Shown: piece after piece, positions 1 through 10,376 of the stretch
Layout of the letters: every line of letters begins with the position of its first letter
Position numbering within the stretch: position 1 is the stretch's first letter
NCBI GenBank assembly: GCA_028532985.1
Contig: JANCIK010000004.1
Coordinates: 2,170,001-2,234,000, forward strand
Length of the DNA stretch: 64,000 nucleotides
Reading direction: 5' to 3'
Source of the DNA: Stropharia rugosoannulata
Taxonomy: Eukaryota > Basidiomycota > Agaricomycetes > Agaricales > Strophariaceae
Notes under the pieces: model-generated
The model's database searches: none
What the model was told of the DNA's origin: nothing
The model's input: the letters and a program-made list of their open reading frames with translations, nothing else
Translations under genes and position numbers: made by a program

Positions 1-722
1 TATCGCATGCGCTAATATGAATTTCTCTAAATACTTGCGCTGCGCGAGCGGCACACTCTCTTTCTGTATGAAGTCCCGCACAGCCCGCTTTTCTGCTTCC
101 GTCTCTTCCCGTGCGCGCTCGAGCTCCTGCTGGAAACAGCCTATAGAGCGTGCTTCTGGTAACTTGCACGCAGTGGGACCTTCAAACAACTCGTTGAGTA
201 GTCCTGTGTATAGATACCCGCCGCGATCATCAATCTGTTCTTTGAACTCCTCAAAGCCCAGGGGATCCAGGTCCTCTTCATAGACTTTCTCGTATTCGAG
301 CAGTCCCACCTCCTGATCATCATCTTCTTCGGAGTGCGCATACGCCTCATCTCCCAGTTGCCCTTCTCTGCATGATAAACCATCTGCACCAAAAGTCTTT
401 CCTGCAACATGTTTCAACTGGAAGTGATACATAAGTATTTTATCTATCCAGCGATTAATAGTTGCATTAGGACCCATGCCCAGATTATCCAACATGCCCT
501 TCAAGTATTTGGCATCCGTTTCCACCACCAGCTTGCGCGCACTGATGAGCCAGTAATAACAGGCTTGTAGCGCACGTAAGAGTCCATACAACTCCTGCTT
601 CGGCTGTGAGAAGCGCTGCTCACATTCTGTTAACAGTATTGATCCGAAGCGCGCATATACCCTCTTCTTCGAATCTTGTGGGTCCTGCTGGTAAATATAG
701 AATCCTACTGCTCGCCATGATG
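1..722 (-). pseudogene. Gypsy pol: RNase H domain (frameshifted, partial)
   Basis: A reading frame on the minus strand is open from about 715 to the window edge. It encodes an RT-associated RNase H domain: a GFYIYQQ strand, then RFGS and ECEQRFSQPKQELYGLLRAL, then an ETDAKYLKGML segment and KHVAGKTFGADGLSCR. These are the usual RNase H core features of Gypsy elements. The frame differs from that of the RT upstream. The two overlap around 705-722, where one missing base explains the shift: the RT frame ends in a stop, while the other frame continues the expected strand. After the RNase H an acidic linker (EEDDDQEVG) leads towards the integrase, which is outside the window. Confidence 0.8.
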
Positions 723-1619
723 GTCTACAGCCAAAGTAATCGGCCCTGGCAATGTGTAGTCCAGTGGTTTCACGCAATGTGCGTTGCATGCACCATCTTT
801 TAGCGAGTCCATGCTAGCTTGCTGAGCGGGCCCCCACTCAAAGGGCTCTTTCCCACGCAATAGCCGCTGTATGTGCTCTGCGCGCTTCGCATAGTCTGAG
901 ATGTAAATACGTAGCAGACCCATGGTACCCATGAATGCGCGCACATCACTGATATTCTTGCATGGTCCCCAATTGAGGATCGCATGCACTTTATCAGGTG
1001 CTGGCTTGCGCCCTTCGTATGTGCACAAGTGCCCCACCATTACTATCTCAGCCGCACACAGTATGGACTTCTTTCCACTAAATGTTCCTCCTGAGTACTT
1101 CATGTGCTGCACGATTCTGTTGACATTCAACATGTGTTCCCATACGAATCTCCTTATTCCCTTATTCTCTGGTATTGTCTCGTATCCTCCTCCTTCTAAC
1201 TCATAGCGCGTTTTAGGTCCCCTAATAGGTACATCATCTATGTAGGGTTCTGTAACTTCAGGTATCTCATCGCGTAATATATAGGCGACATCCTCATGAA
1301 AGATGGGCACGGAGTTCGTCCATCCCATAGGTAGGGTTACTAGGCGCAGCGCACCGAACGGCGTCTGGAATGTAGTCAGGTCTCTAGAGGACTCAGCTAG
1401 CAGCCGCTCATTGTACCCAACATACAAGTCCAGGATGCCGCCACATGCGCACCCCGCAAAGTGTTCTGCTAGACTCTCCGCGGCTGGAGGTAGTCCTGAA
1501 TGTGCAATGGTTACCGCATTTAACGGTTCAAGACTGTGCACAATTCTGAATGAGACCCTGTCTTTCTTAGTCACTGTAAACCAGCGCGACCGGTACGATG
1601 AGCTCGAGGGCTCATACGT
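705..1619 (-). pseudogene. Gypsy pol: reverse transcriptase catalytic part
   Basis: This minus-strand segment encodes the RT palm and thumb. Visible motifs are SSYRSRWF, RIVHSLEPLNAVT, the FQTPFGALRLVTLPMGWTN block, the active-site YIDD followed by VPIRGP, and the thumb region with FSGKKS and VRAFMGT. All are characteristic of Ty3/Gypsy RT. The 5' end of the frame is cut by an inserted LTR exactly between the conserved AGT and YEP of the RT start. The remaining N-terminal part lies at 3033-3810. The frame stops at 705 because of a one-base deletion before RNase H. The piece is not translatable as a whole pol protein in its present state. Confidence 0.9.
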
Positions 1620-3032
1620 TGACAGGCCTGCATTTATACCAAGGCTGTAAGTGGCCACAGCGGGCGGTTTGGGCTGAAGTGCAAGGGTACAGCAGAGCAG
1701 TGACTAGCCTGGTCAGCCGTCTCAGCGCTCAGCGCGTGCATCACAAATCATCACGCGTGTGCTCAGCAGGCGGTTGTGTGGGGTTCAGCGGACTGTACGG
1801 GCCATAAGTACACAGTTGAAGTACCCGGAGTAGCTGTCAGCAGAGCACATAACGGTTACTGTCGTCCCAGCGGAAGGCAGGAGTACAGCTGAGCAGAAAA
1901 TATCAAAGGCGACAAGCAGGACTGTGTGTAGACGGCGTCTCAAGGGGCTCAGCGGAACACATCACGAAGGCGAAATTTGCCTAAGTCCACTTGTCAGGTG
2001 ACCGTGGCGCGCGCGCTGGAGCGTGTGATGTCCGAGGGAATGAACAATGCACACAGCACGGACTCCGCTGGGGAACTTTGGCAGCAGTAGCCAGGCCTCA
2101 ATGACCAAGAAGGAACTGCCCAGTGGAGCTTAATGGCGTCTCTCGGCGGAAGCTGGCAACACAACGGGATCAGGTCGCGCTCCGCGGAGTAGTCATCAAA
2201 ACGCCCAGCGGAGGCACATGCGCTCAGCAGACCTTTGGTCCGGCATTGCTAGTATTTACTCTCCACCTAAATTAGTACACAGTGTGCGTCTATATAAACT
2301 TGTAATTGTAACTACGGAAATCAAGCAATTGTCTACCCACTAGATCTGTGTGTTGGGCTCCGTCCCAGACCGTCAGCAGGCTGTGTTTAGCTTTTGTTAG
2401 GGTTTTAACTGTGAAGTGTATTGTGAATTATAGAAGTTTTGGATAGCTTCTGGCCACCGGGTCATTTTGGAGAGCTCAGCGGGGAGTCAGTGCAACCGTG
2501 TACGAAAACTCGCGCTGTAGTGTTTTGAGAATTGAGACTGCACCACCGGGTGAACGAGGTTCTGGATAGCCTCAGCGGAATAGGACTTTGGACAGTCCCA
2601 GCGGAACGACTTTGGATAGTCAGCGGAGCGAGGCACAATTGGGAATACCAGCTTGTGTGAGCATCTGCATCGGTCACCGGACCTCAAACCCACTCAGCGG
2701 AATAAGCCCCGCGGAGCCACCATCAAAATATATATTACTATCGATACCCTGCGCTCAGCGGAGGTCGCCCAGACATTAATCTGAGACTTCTAGAATTAAA
2801 CCCCTCCTTAAAAACGAACTTGCAGGCACTGTACAGCGGACACCTGGACTGAACTTATGAGACTCTTAAACATCACAGTCCGCTCAGCGGAGAGGACCAG
2901 GAGAAGCGTAGACATCTATAATCCGCTTAGCTGAAGAGCATTGCTCGATCTAGGGGATAGGATCTCGCTCCGCTGGGGTTGTGTGTGTTGTGTTTCTTGT
3001 GATTCAAGTCTAGCCCCGCGGCAGACCTCTCA
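1620..3032 (+). repeat. Solo LTR of the same Gypsy family, inserted in pol
   Basis: The 1413-bp segment starts TGACAGG and ends ACCTCTCA, the same ends as the LTRs at 7218-8433 and 16145-19363, but it lies in plus orientation. It is flanked on both sides by ACGT (1616-1619 and 3033-3036), a 4-bp target duplication. Removing the LTR and one ACGT restores an uninterrupted RT frame across the junction. Internal anchor blocks shared with the other LTRs include a GCTAGTATTTACT block near 2250, AAGCAATTGTCTACCCAC near 2322, and the GGGATAGGATCTCGCTCCGC block near 2953. It differs from the other two LTRs by carrying at least 13 copies of the hexamer CAGCGG. Confidence 0.92.
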
Positions 3033-3810
3033 ACGTGCCTGCGCGGATCTTGGTGGTGATGAATTCACATACGCGCTCATACATCCCAGGTGGTATTGGA
3101 ATGTTCTTCAATACCCAAGGCGTGTGTTCTACAGTGGGAATATCTACTGGAGGGAAGAAGTCCGTACGGAATCTACCCTTTTCTGTGTCATCCCACGCGA
3201 ACGCCTCGTTCTGCTGCATGAAAACTTGATGCACCAACTTGCGCTCCTCGGCCCACAGGAAATCCCCTTCATGCGCCTTGTCAATCCCTTCCATGCGCTC
3301 AGCGGTGTACCGACCTGTGGGTACGAAGTCTGGCGGATGTGGTGACAATTGCGGCATGTCCTTTAGTGGGTCTCCTTTAATCTCCCTTACTATTCTAAAC
3401 TTCTCTGGTAAATCTTGATAAACGGGTCTGACTTTCTCAGCCACCGGCTTATACTTCTTTCCTGCGAGCACCGTAACGGTTGTGGCATTCTTACCAGTCA
3501 AGCGCTTACACGTTACTCCTTGTCTCTTACTAGGAACCTGTTCCTCGTGCGATGCGCGGAACTGCCCTCTAGGTTCTCCTTTGACTACTTCCTCCTTGCG
3601 CCATTCGCGCTGCTGAAAATACTTGTATATTCTTTCTTTTTCATCATCCTCCATCTTAGCTTCATGTACTGCCTGAGCCATGTATACATCCCTGAGCTCA
3701 GCGCTCCCAAACCGCTTCTTATTCTTTGGTAGCGCGTACCCCGCTATCTCTATCTTCCCCGTGCGATCATCTCTATCAAACATCAACGCGACCTCTCCTT
3801 GACGCATCAA
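3033..3810 (-). pseudogene. Gypsy pol: region between protease and RT, with RT N-terminus
   Basis: This minus-strand frame begins MRQGEVALM and carries the linker and start of the Gypsy reverse transcriptase. The HTPWVLKNIPIPPGMYERV segment is the usual sequence just before the first RT motif. The frame ends inside the inserted LTR, so the genuine coding part stops at about 3033. Its first ATG overlaps the stop codon of the preceding protease frame in a TGATG pentamer at about 3806. Such an overlap would allow translation by termination and reinitiation, or could be the relic of a frameshift. It has no catalytic residues of its own and belongs with the RT at 705-1619. Confidence 0.8.
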
Positions 3811-5084
3811 ATCATCGAGGATTGAAAATCCTGATCTGCGTTAGGGTTTTCCGTTGTGCCAGGGTCCTGCAACTTAGGTTCGCGCTGCACTATCTTGGGA
3901 CTGCACCCTCGGTTATAGGTGGGTACTACCAGTTTGCGCTGTGTGTTGGGATCAGTGAGCGTAAGCTCAACCGTTCCATCGCCGCGCATTTTCACATTGC
4001 TCTCCGTGAGGATCTCGAACGGCCGGCCCAAGAGCACCTCGTAAGCCGCTGCGCTGATGACATGCACTTGTAAATACACTGTTAGTCCGTTAAACACAAA
4101 CGGTACGTTGCGCGCTAAGCCCTTGGTGGATTCCACCTGCTTATTCGCGCTCTGCATTCGTATAGTGAAGTCCGGGTCCCAACTAAGTCCTAAGCGCTCA
4201 GCGGTGTCCTGTGCCATTGACACAATCTGCGACCCACTGTCGAGCAACGTCTCCGCGTGTCCCTTGCCGTTGATGAGCGGAAATACCGCCTTTAGATGGT
4301 GCGATTCGCGCGCCACAATAAGTCCCTTAGGCTTTTCGCCTGGCTGCAGAGTCGAAACGTACTGCTCGTACGGGTCCTCCATAATGATGGTCCCCGGTTG
4401 CAGTCCGCTGCGCTCATCTGAGCAAGTAAGGAAAGTGGCCACTGGTAGCTCATCCATCTGCATAAACTCCTCTTCCTCTTCTTCTTCTGCTAACCGTGCG
4501 ATAGCCTCATCTACCTCTCGTTCTTCTTCATCGTAGTCTAGTTGTAATACGCGCATCGTATTCAAATCCAATGGTACCTTTCTTGGTACTATGCGCTCAA
4601 CGAATTTTCTTCTGAAGCCTGCAGTCAATATGCCTAACAACTGGCCCTGCGTGATCTCAATTTTCTGATTTTCTAAGTGTTTGAGGACTGCGTCAGCCTG
4701 CACCTCATCTTCGATAGGTGCGCGCAGCTTATAAGCAGGCTTCCTCTTCTCTACTACAGGTATGGGTTCTTCCCTTACTTTAGGCTTTACTTTCTCTGGT
4801 ACGCGCAGTGGAGGTACCATTACATATGGCACCGCTGCTGGTCGTGCGCTAGGCCCAGCCTTGGTAGGAACTTCAAATACTACTTTCTTCTTTACTGGTG
4901 CGCTGCGCGCACCTTGCTCCTCCACTACTTCTTGCAACTCATCTTCCTCATCATCACTCGCGTCCTCAACTGATGCTCTGGGTATATTTCTGATTGGTAA
5001 CTTCTTATTTGCGCCCTCCGGGTTCTTGGGTTTATCAGAGCCGCTACGCATAACTCTGCCCGCGTTTCCCTTCATCAGACTCAA
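3807..5084 (-). CDS. Gypsy aspartic protease (retropepsin-like) polyprotein segment
   Basis: A 425-residue open frame. Its middle is acidic and coiled-coil-like (a run of glutamates, EEEEEEE). Its C-terminal half holds a retropepsin-like fold: the active-site LLDSGSQIVSM at about residues 280-290, followed by a hydrophobic ILL-type motif (EVLLGRPFEIL) about 70 residues later, as in Gypsy proteases. The N-terminus is probably the ATG at residue 4, a few bases after the gag stop. The frame ends at TGA overlapping the ATG of the next pol segment (TGATG). It has no internal stop, unlike gag. It releases gag and pol products from the polyprotein in intact relatives. Confidence 0.85.
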   Translation of the reverse strand: MSLMKGNAGRVMRSGSDKPKNPEGANKKLPIRNIPRASVEDASDDEEDELQEVVEEQGARSAPVKKKVVFEVPTKAGPSARPAAVPYVMVPPLRVPEKVKPKVREEPIPVVEKRKPAYKLRAPIEDEVQADAVLKHLENQKIEITQGQLLGILTAGFRRKFVERIVPRKVPLDLNTMRVLQLDYDEEEREVDEAIARLAEEEEEEEFMQMDELPVATFLTCSDERSGLQPGTIIMEDPYEQYVSTLQPGEKPKGLIVARESHHLKAVFPLINGKGHAETLLDSGSQIVSMAQDTAERLGLSWDPDFTIRMQSANKQVESTKGLARNVPFVFNGLTVYLQVHVISAAAYEVLLGRPFEILTESNVKMRGDGTVELTLTDPNTQRKLVVPTYNRGCSPKIVQREPKLQDPGTTENPNADQDFQSSMI

Positions 5085-7033
5085 TCGAAACCCTGACTGA
5101 GCGCAGCGTCACGTTTGGCTTTCATCGTCGCTATTAACTGACGCTGTTCCTCTATCACCTCTTCAGGCGTCTTCGCCGATGCGCGCTCCTTCAGGAACGC
5201 CTTCTTACTTTCCAGCTCTTGCTGGAGTGCGCGTATCTGCTCCTCATAGGTCTCGTCCAAGGAACTGGCCGGCTGGTACATCTGCGAATATACCATGCTA
5301 GGAGGCATACCCATGTATGAGGGATGGACAGGTGCCATATACGCTTGCTGCGCAGGCTGCCCGTTCTTCTTATGCCATTCGTCGACGCGCTCTTTGATCG
5401 CGCACGAAGGGTCCCAAGGTATTGATGACCCGTCAGGTAGCTGTAAGTGCCCCGCTTCAGTAATGACAATCCTCCCCGCCGCCAAGTCCTGCTGCCGTAT
5501 GATGCACTCAGCCACCACATGTCCCGTCTGCTTGCAGTAGAAGCAGCGAGGCTCCGGGCGTTGTTGGTATTGGAAGGGCCTAGGTGGTGGTCCACCAAAA
5601 CTCGGTGTGCTCATGGGCATCATGGGGGCTACTGGTTGCACAGGCACCGACATCAGTGCGGCGCGCGCAGCCATGACATTGCGAATAATGTCCTCTAATT
5701 CTTTCTTACTCGACTCCTTCGACTTCGCCACCGTCTTCTCTACTAACAACAAGGTATCCTTGAAGGAGGCGACGAACCCTTTCAGGTCCTCAATCTCTCC
5801 GCGCAGCGAACCAACATCCGCGGCCTCAGTCTTGATGGCGGGCACCGGCATAAGTCCATCAGTGCTTTCGCGCCCTAGGCTCAGCATAGTGCTTGGGTTC
5901 TTGGTGCGGGCCATTTGTTCCGCCATCTCGGCTACTTGTTTGAGAGGGTACATGTCCTCGGTGCGCGCTTCTACCGTCACCCCAGTAGGTGCGGTGAACT
6001 GTATATTGCGCTCAGTTAAGAACTTGTCAAACAATGCACGTGTTGTGTAATCAATGTCCAGTTTATTAAACAATCAATCCCTGAACCCTGCAGTGAGACT
6101 ATTGGTGAAGTAAGTCATCAAGGTATGATTCGCGAGCAGGGTAGGCACCTTCGTGAGCTTAGCAGCCTCAGCCAAGAACACACGCTTGAAGTCCAGCAAC
6201 ACCTGGAGGTCTTCCTCTGAGATGTGCTGATTCTCCTTGCAGAGCTTCTTGAGCTGTGCAATGGACCCTGTCTGAATGCTGATCACCTCCGGGTACTCAT
6301 TGAGAATCATTTTCTTGAGCTCCACATACCCCTTGGTATCATAACCTGGTAAATTCTTCCACTCCTCTGCTGTCTGCATGGGTACATATTTGATTACATA
6401 TCCTCTCTTCTCATCATCCTCCGTCACCTCTGTGCGCTTAAACCAATCCTCCAGGTCCTCGAAGTACCTCAGCAGCTCATCGTGCTCTGCAGCAGGATCG
6501 AAGCTTGGTGCACCATGTGCACCGCATACTGGCATGGACATATCTGTAGGCATAGTTTCTGATTCTTGTGGGGGTGTATTTCATTCGCTTTCTGAGAGAT
6601 CTGACAAGTCTCCTCCAAATATATCTCTCGCTACGCGCTCTGCCTCACTTTCGCTATTTTCCGCCGTGTGCTGCGCGGATGTCTTAGCAGTCCCAAATAC
6701 TTCCGAGAATGGAGGAGGGGTGTCTTGGGTAGCTTGGCTATCAGAAGTACCAAATGGTGCGGTTTTGAGTGTAATATCACTGTCCACTAATTGGTCTTCT
6801 GTTTTGATGCCAGATGGTGGTCCCCAAAATCCACTAGTCCCTACTCTTAACTCCGAGTTGCTTTCGGTGAGCGCACCTGGGATGTGCTGCACTAATCCCT
6901 GAGTCTCGATCTGCAACTGCACTTCCTCCCTCGCTCTTTTCTTTGCTTTTCTGTCTCGCATTGGCGTAATTACCAACGGCTCTACCAGCTCAGCGTCTTT
7001 CTTACTCCTCGTGGTTCTCTCGCGTGAAGGCAC
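5081..7033 (-). pseudogene. Gypsy gag with CCHC zinc knuckle, two in-frame TGA stops
   Basis: Three open stretches (7033-6581, 6553-6074, 6073-5081) are all in the same minus-strand frame. They are separated only by TGA codons at 6581-6583 and 6074-6076, so together they form one gag frame of about 650 codons. The N-terminal part is basic then acidic, the middle is helical, and near the C-terminus a CCHC zinc knuckle (CFYCKQTGHVVAEC) marks the nucleocapsid. A proline, glutamine and tyrosine-rich tail follows. Both stops could be CGA to TGA transitions. The frame ends at TGA within GATTGA, next to the start of the protease frame. As it stands the gene would give only truncated gag. Confidence 0.85.
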
Positions 7034-7198
7034 TGTTCCAAAGGATGGTCTGGCTTCTTCTGGCTCGGCAAGCGATGAAGGCGCAGGAAATTTGCCTTGC
7101 TTGTTACTTGTCCCCGTTTTATTTGAAATTTTTGTAATTTATTGTAATAGGTGCAAGCCGTAGTTCCCAAAACACTAAATGAGATTTCTGAACCTTCT

Positions 7199-7215
7199 CC
7201 TCGCGGTGGGCTCCA
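7199..7215 (-). promoter_or_regulatory. Candidate primer binding site of the Gypsy element
   Basis: Two bases after the 3' end of the 5' LTR the minus strand reads TGGAGCCCACCGCGAGG. A TGG start is what a site complementary to the CCA end of a tRNA would show. The matching tRNA was not identified; the only tRNA in the window (Leu-UAA) does not match. Confidence 0.5.
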
Positions 7216-7217
7216 GA

Positions 7218-8433
7218 TGAGAGGTCTACTGCGTAGCTAGACTCGAAATTGCGAAACACAACACACACACACACACCCAGCGGAGCGAGATCCTATCCCT
7301 TAGATCGAGCGAACGCCCTCAACTAAATGGCTAGTTTAATCTATGCTCTGCCCTGGTTCCCGTTCTGGGCATGCGATGCGCACACCTCGTGTCCTCTAGC
7401 CTTTGTAATAGCAAGTAGTGCCTGCAAGTTCGTTTGTAAGGAGGGGTTTAATTCTAGTAAATCTCGGATAGAGTCTGGTTGCTAGTGGCGTGTGCTAGGC
7501 AAAATGATAAATGAAATAAGTTGTTTTAGCGAACGGCTTCGCTGCACGCACTTCCGGGTCCGGTGACCTCGTGCGATGCGCGGATTCTCCAAAGTCCAGA
7601 AATCCAAGACTCTCCAAAGTCTTTCACCCGGCGGTGCAGTCTCACAGTCTAAACACTACAGTGCGAGTTTCCGTACACGGTTGTACTGACTCCTCACTGA
7701 GCTCTCCAAATGACCCAGTGGCCAGAAGCTATCCAAAACTCCTATGATTCACAAATACTTCACAGTTAAAACCCTAACAAAAGCTAAACACAACCTGCTG
7801 ACGGCCTGGGACAGAACCCAGCACACAGATCTAGTGGGTAGACAATTGCTTGAATTACTATAGACAAGAATACAGGTTTATATGCGATGCGCGCATGTGT
7901 ACTAATAATCAGGTAAAGTAAATACTAGCAACGTGCGGCCAAAGGTCCGTGCATCGCATCTGGGCTCCCCTTCTAATGTCCTGGTCCCTTGGCATTCACT
8001 GCGCGCATATCGTTTACTCCCTCGGGCTTTTGCGCGTCTTTTGATGCGCGCCGCCACGGTCACATGATGTGTGGACTTAGGCAAATTCTGCCTTTGCGAT
8101 GCGCGCACATGGGATGCATGCACAGCCCTTCACACCGCCTTTGGTAACCGCTCAGCTGTACTCACACCGCACTTTGCTGGTGCTTAACCGTTCTATGCAC
8201 ACCTGATCGCTCGCACGGATGGCCAAACTATGCACTTTAGACTATGCAGCTCGCTGACCAATCCCTCTCGCGATACGGTGCGCGCAGGCGCTTATAGACA
8301 TGATGCTTGTGCGCTGATAGCTACAGACTACGAGTCAGGCTCCACTCTAGTCCCTCTGTGTTTCCCGCGCGTAGCTATCCCATTAATGGAACTTCTGACT
8401 GTTTACACCCGTAGCCAAAAAGCAGCCCTGTCA
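7218..8433 (-). repeat. 5' LTR of the Gypsy element
   Basis: The 1216-bp LTR reads TGACAGGGCTGC...ACCTCTCA on the minus strand, with TG...CA ends. It aligns nearly end to end with the two outer parts of the LTR at 16145-19363 and, more weakly, with the solo LTR at 1620-3032. It carries the conserved AAGCAATTGTCTACCCAC and GGGATAGGATCTCGCTCCGC blocks and a short GT microsatellite near its 3' end (7257-7277). It is rich in the word GATGCG/CGCATC. A TATATAAAC-type element near 7880 (GCATATAAACC in LTR orientation) is a plausible TATA box. Confidence 0.92.
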
Positions 8434-9253
8434 CCGCGCTGATTCCTCACTGTACGAACAGAAAAAATCCTTCAGTTTAATGAGGTGAGAGGAGGCCCCA
8501 GAGTCCAGCAGTGTAGAGTCAGGAGTGATATGTGCTAGGTGACTAGAATTGCTGTTCAGGGACTCTTCAATAAATACGCAAGATATCTTGCCAGAATCAG
8601 AATCAGAAGAAGGAGATGATGTTGTGAGCTTTGTTGTAGTGGCAACAGATGCCAACTCGCCGGTCTTGGTGGACATTTTGGTACTTGTTTGAGCTTTCGA
8701 CTTTGTCTTCTTCCCCCTAGGCTTGAATCCTGGTGGAGCCTGGTCCTCCATGCCACCGCCTGGTGAATAGCAGTGTGGTTTATCGTGTGAGCGCCCACCA
8801 CCGTGAGTTATCACAGGGAACGCCGTCAGGGTTTTTTGAGTGTTTCTAAATTGGGCGATTGCTCCCCTTGGCACTAGAATTAGCGCTCGCCAAGGCAGCA
8901 TATTCCGAACCTGGTCCAGTGCCACTTTTCAGAGCATCCAACTGCAGACGGTAGCATGCAAGGTTGATGCGGCTGATGATGTGATTTAGCAGGGTGTCGG
9001 GTGGTGAGGGAGTGCCCCCAGTGGTGGTTGAGGTAAGCTCGGAGTCTATGTGATCCTGCATAAGCTGAATCATTAGCTGTTTGAAGTGTTGCCAAGCGCC
9101 TGTTGAAGGTAAGCCTCTGATTATTTGATGAACCATGTCAGTTTCCGGAAAAGGTACTCCCATTGCTAGGAGACGTTCATGGCCAGCTTTGAATTTGCTG
9201 AGATAACTGTCGACCTCTGAATAGTCCTTCATCTTCAGAGTCATGAGCTGCTC
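8434..9253 (-). pseudogene. Copia-type gag and protease fragment
   Basis: Two overlapping minus-strand frames (9268-8846 and 8925-8431) together look like a Copia polyprotein. The first has the UBN2-type gag helix region (EQLMTLKMKDYSEVDSYL, then IIRGLP). The second has a proline and lysine-rich nucleocapsid remnant with CYSPGGG, and then the protease active site LLDSGASSHL. A frameshift lies in the overlap near 8850-8925. The downstream part is cut off by the Gypsy LTR at 8433. The upstream part is cut off by the 1-kb inverted-repeat element at 9254. No Copia RT or LTR was found in the window. Confidence 0.8.
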
Positions 9254-10287
9254 CATCAGGAAAAACACTTTTTTGAAAAAAGTCTTTTAATTTTTTAAAA
9301 AGACTCAAAAAGACTTAATAAGACCCCAGGAGACCTGGGTCTCTAGGAGACTTTTAAAGCAAAGTCTCCAGGTATCAAACTTTTAAAGACTTTTTTATGT
9401 CTCTAGGAGTCTCTTTAATGTCTTTTTATGTGTTCATAATGTCTCTAGATGTCTCTAAATGTCTTTTAATGTTACATTTTTGCTTGATAAAAACATTAAA
9501 AATATGACCTCATCTTAGCCAAATCACTACTATATAGAATAGATTGTATTTGTAATTAGGTATATTTAAATTGTACTTAAGATTTGTCATGAAGTAATTA
9601 TATTAGTCAGCACATTACATAGACATACAATGGCAAATAAACCATCACATTAACTTGGGTACAATAGAAAGGGGAACTTATGTTGTGGAAATAATTTGCA
9701 TTTGCCAGGAATTGAACCAACAGCTTCATGCATGACTTAAAACCAGCATACTTTCCCCTACACCATGTGCCTGGGTATATAGGCTCACTGCAGGTTAAAT
9801 GTGATGGTAGAGCTCTAGACTACATTAATTTATTACATCACAAGTCATTGAATTTAGTCATGTTCAGATGTATTTTATATAAGACCTACAATTTAGATTA
9901 CAAGTAATAGTTGACAATAGCTATTCATAAGTTAATTTTTTCCCAGGTTCTTATGTCTTTAAATGTATTTTTGAGTCTTTTTGTAGCTTTTTAATACACT
10001 TTATGAGACATTTCTACAATCTTTTAGAGACATAAAAAGATTTATGCAATTACATCAATACATTTAAATACTTAAAAAAATTGAAAGACTTTAAAAGACA
10101 TAAAAAGACCTAAAAAGACATTGGAAGAATTACATATTTCCCTAAAGTCTCTAGGAGACCTTTAAAAGTATAAAAAAGACATAAAATTCACCAAAAGACA
10201 TATTGATGTCTCAAAAAGACACTAAATTTCCCAAGAGACACATGGGTGTCTCAAAAAGTCTCTTTTCCAAAAAGTGGTTTTCCTGAT
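9254..10287 (-). mobile_element. Non-coding inverted-repeat element, copy 1 (about 1 kb)
   Basis: Both ends read CATCAGGAAAA inwards, followed by CACTTTTT, giving imperfect terminal inverted repeats of about 25 bp. Compared with copy 2 at 16694-17754 it lies in the opposite orientation and is alike throughout. The outer arms are packed with GTCTTTT/AAAAGAC words. The centre holds a tRNA-like module with Pol III boxes. No open frame is present. Unlike copy 2, the two flanks show no TA duplication: a Copia gag fragment is on one side and unrelated sequence on the other. This copy may therefore mark a rearrangement. The transposase class is unknown; the TA site of copy 2 suggests a mariner-type origin. 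Confidence 0.8.
9695..9775 (-). other. tRNA-like module with A and B boxes inside the 1-kb element (copy 1)
   Basis: On the minus strand TGGTGTAGGGG (9765-9755) fits the Pol III A-box TRGYNNARNNG, and GGTTCAATTCC (9718-9708) fits the B-box GGTTCRANYCC exactly. The intervening TTTTAAG resembles an anticodon loop. The acceptor and T stems do not pair, so it is a tRNA-derived sequence and not a functional tRNA gene. Confidence 0.6.
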
Positions 10288-10376
10288 GTGCTAGCTATGA
10301 CTATAGATAGTTATCAATGAAAAGACAGCAAAATGTCAGTTCAGGAATTAAACATCCTAAGAAGTGATTGTCAGGG

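Larger units (their letters stand above)
1..8433 (-). mobile_element. Ty3/Gypsy LTR retrotransposon, 5' LTR and internal region, truncated by window edge
   Basis: This is one long-terminal-repeat retrotransposon read on the minus strand. In element order it has a 5' LTR (8433-7218), a primer-binding-site-like sequence, gag with a zinc knuckle, a retropepsin-like protease, reverse transcriptase and RNase H. The integrase and 3' LTR lie beyond position 1. The order protease-RT-RNase H and the YIDD-type active site place it in Ty3/Gypsy. A solo LTR of the same family in the opposite orientation splits pol. Two in-frame stops in gag and a one-base deletion before RNase H show that this copy is no longer autonomous. 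The LTR lies against a Copia gag/protease fragment at 8434, so the element probably inserted into an older Copia copy. The matching target duplication at the other end is outside the window. Confidence 0.9.

Noticed and set aside
7033..8433. The inward space between the minus-strand LTR (7218-8433) and the plus-strand LTR (16145-19363) taken as one element with inverted LTRs.
   Set aside because: The first is a 5' LTR followed by gag-pol to its left. The second follows a polypurine tract on the plus strand. They belong to different elements.
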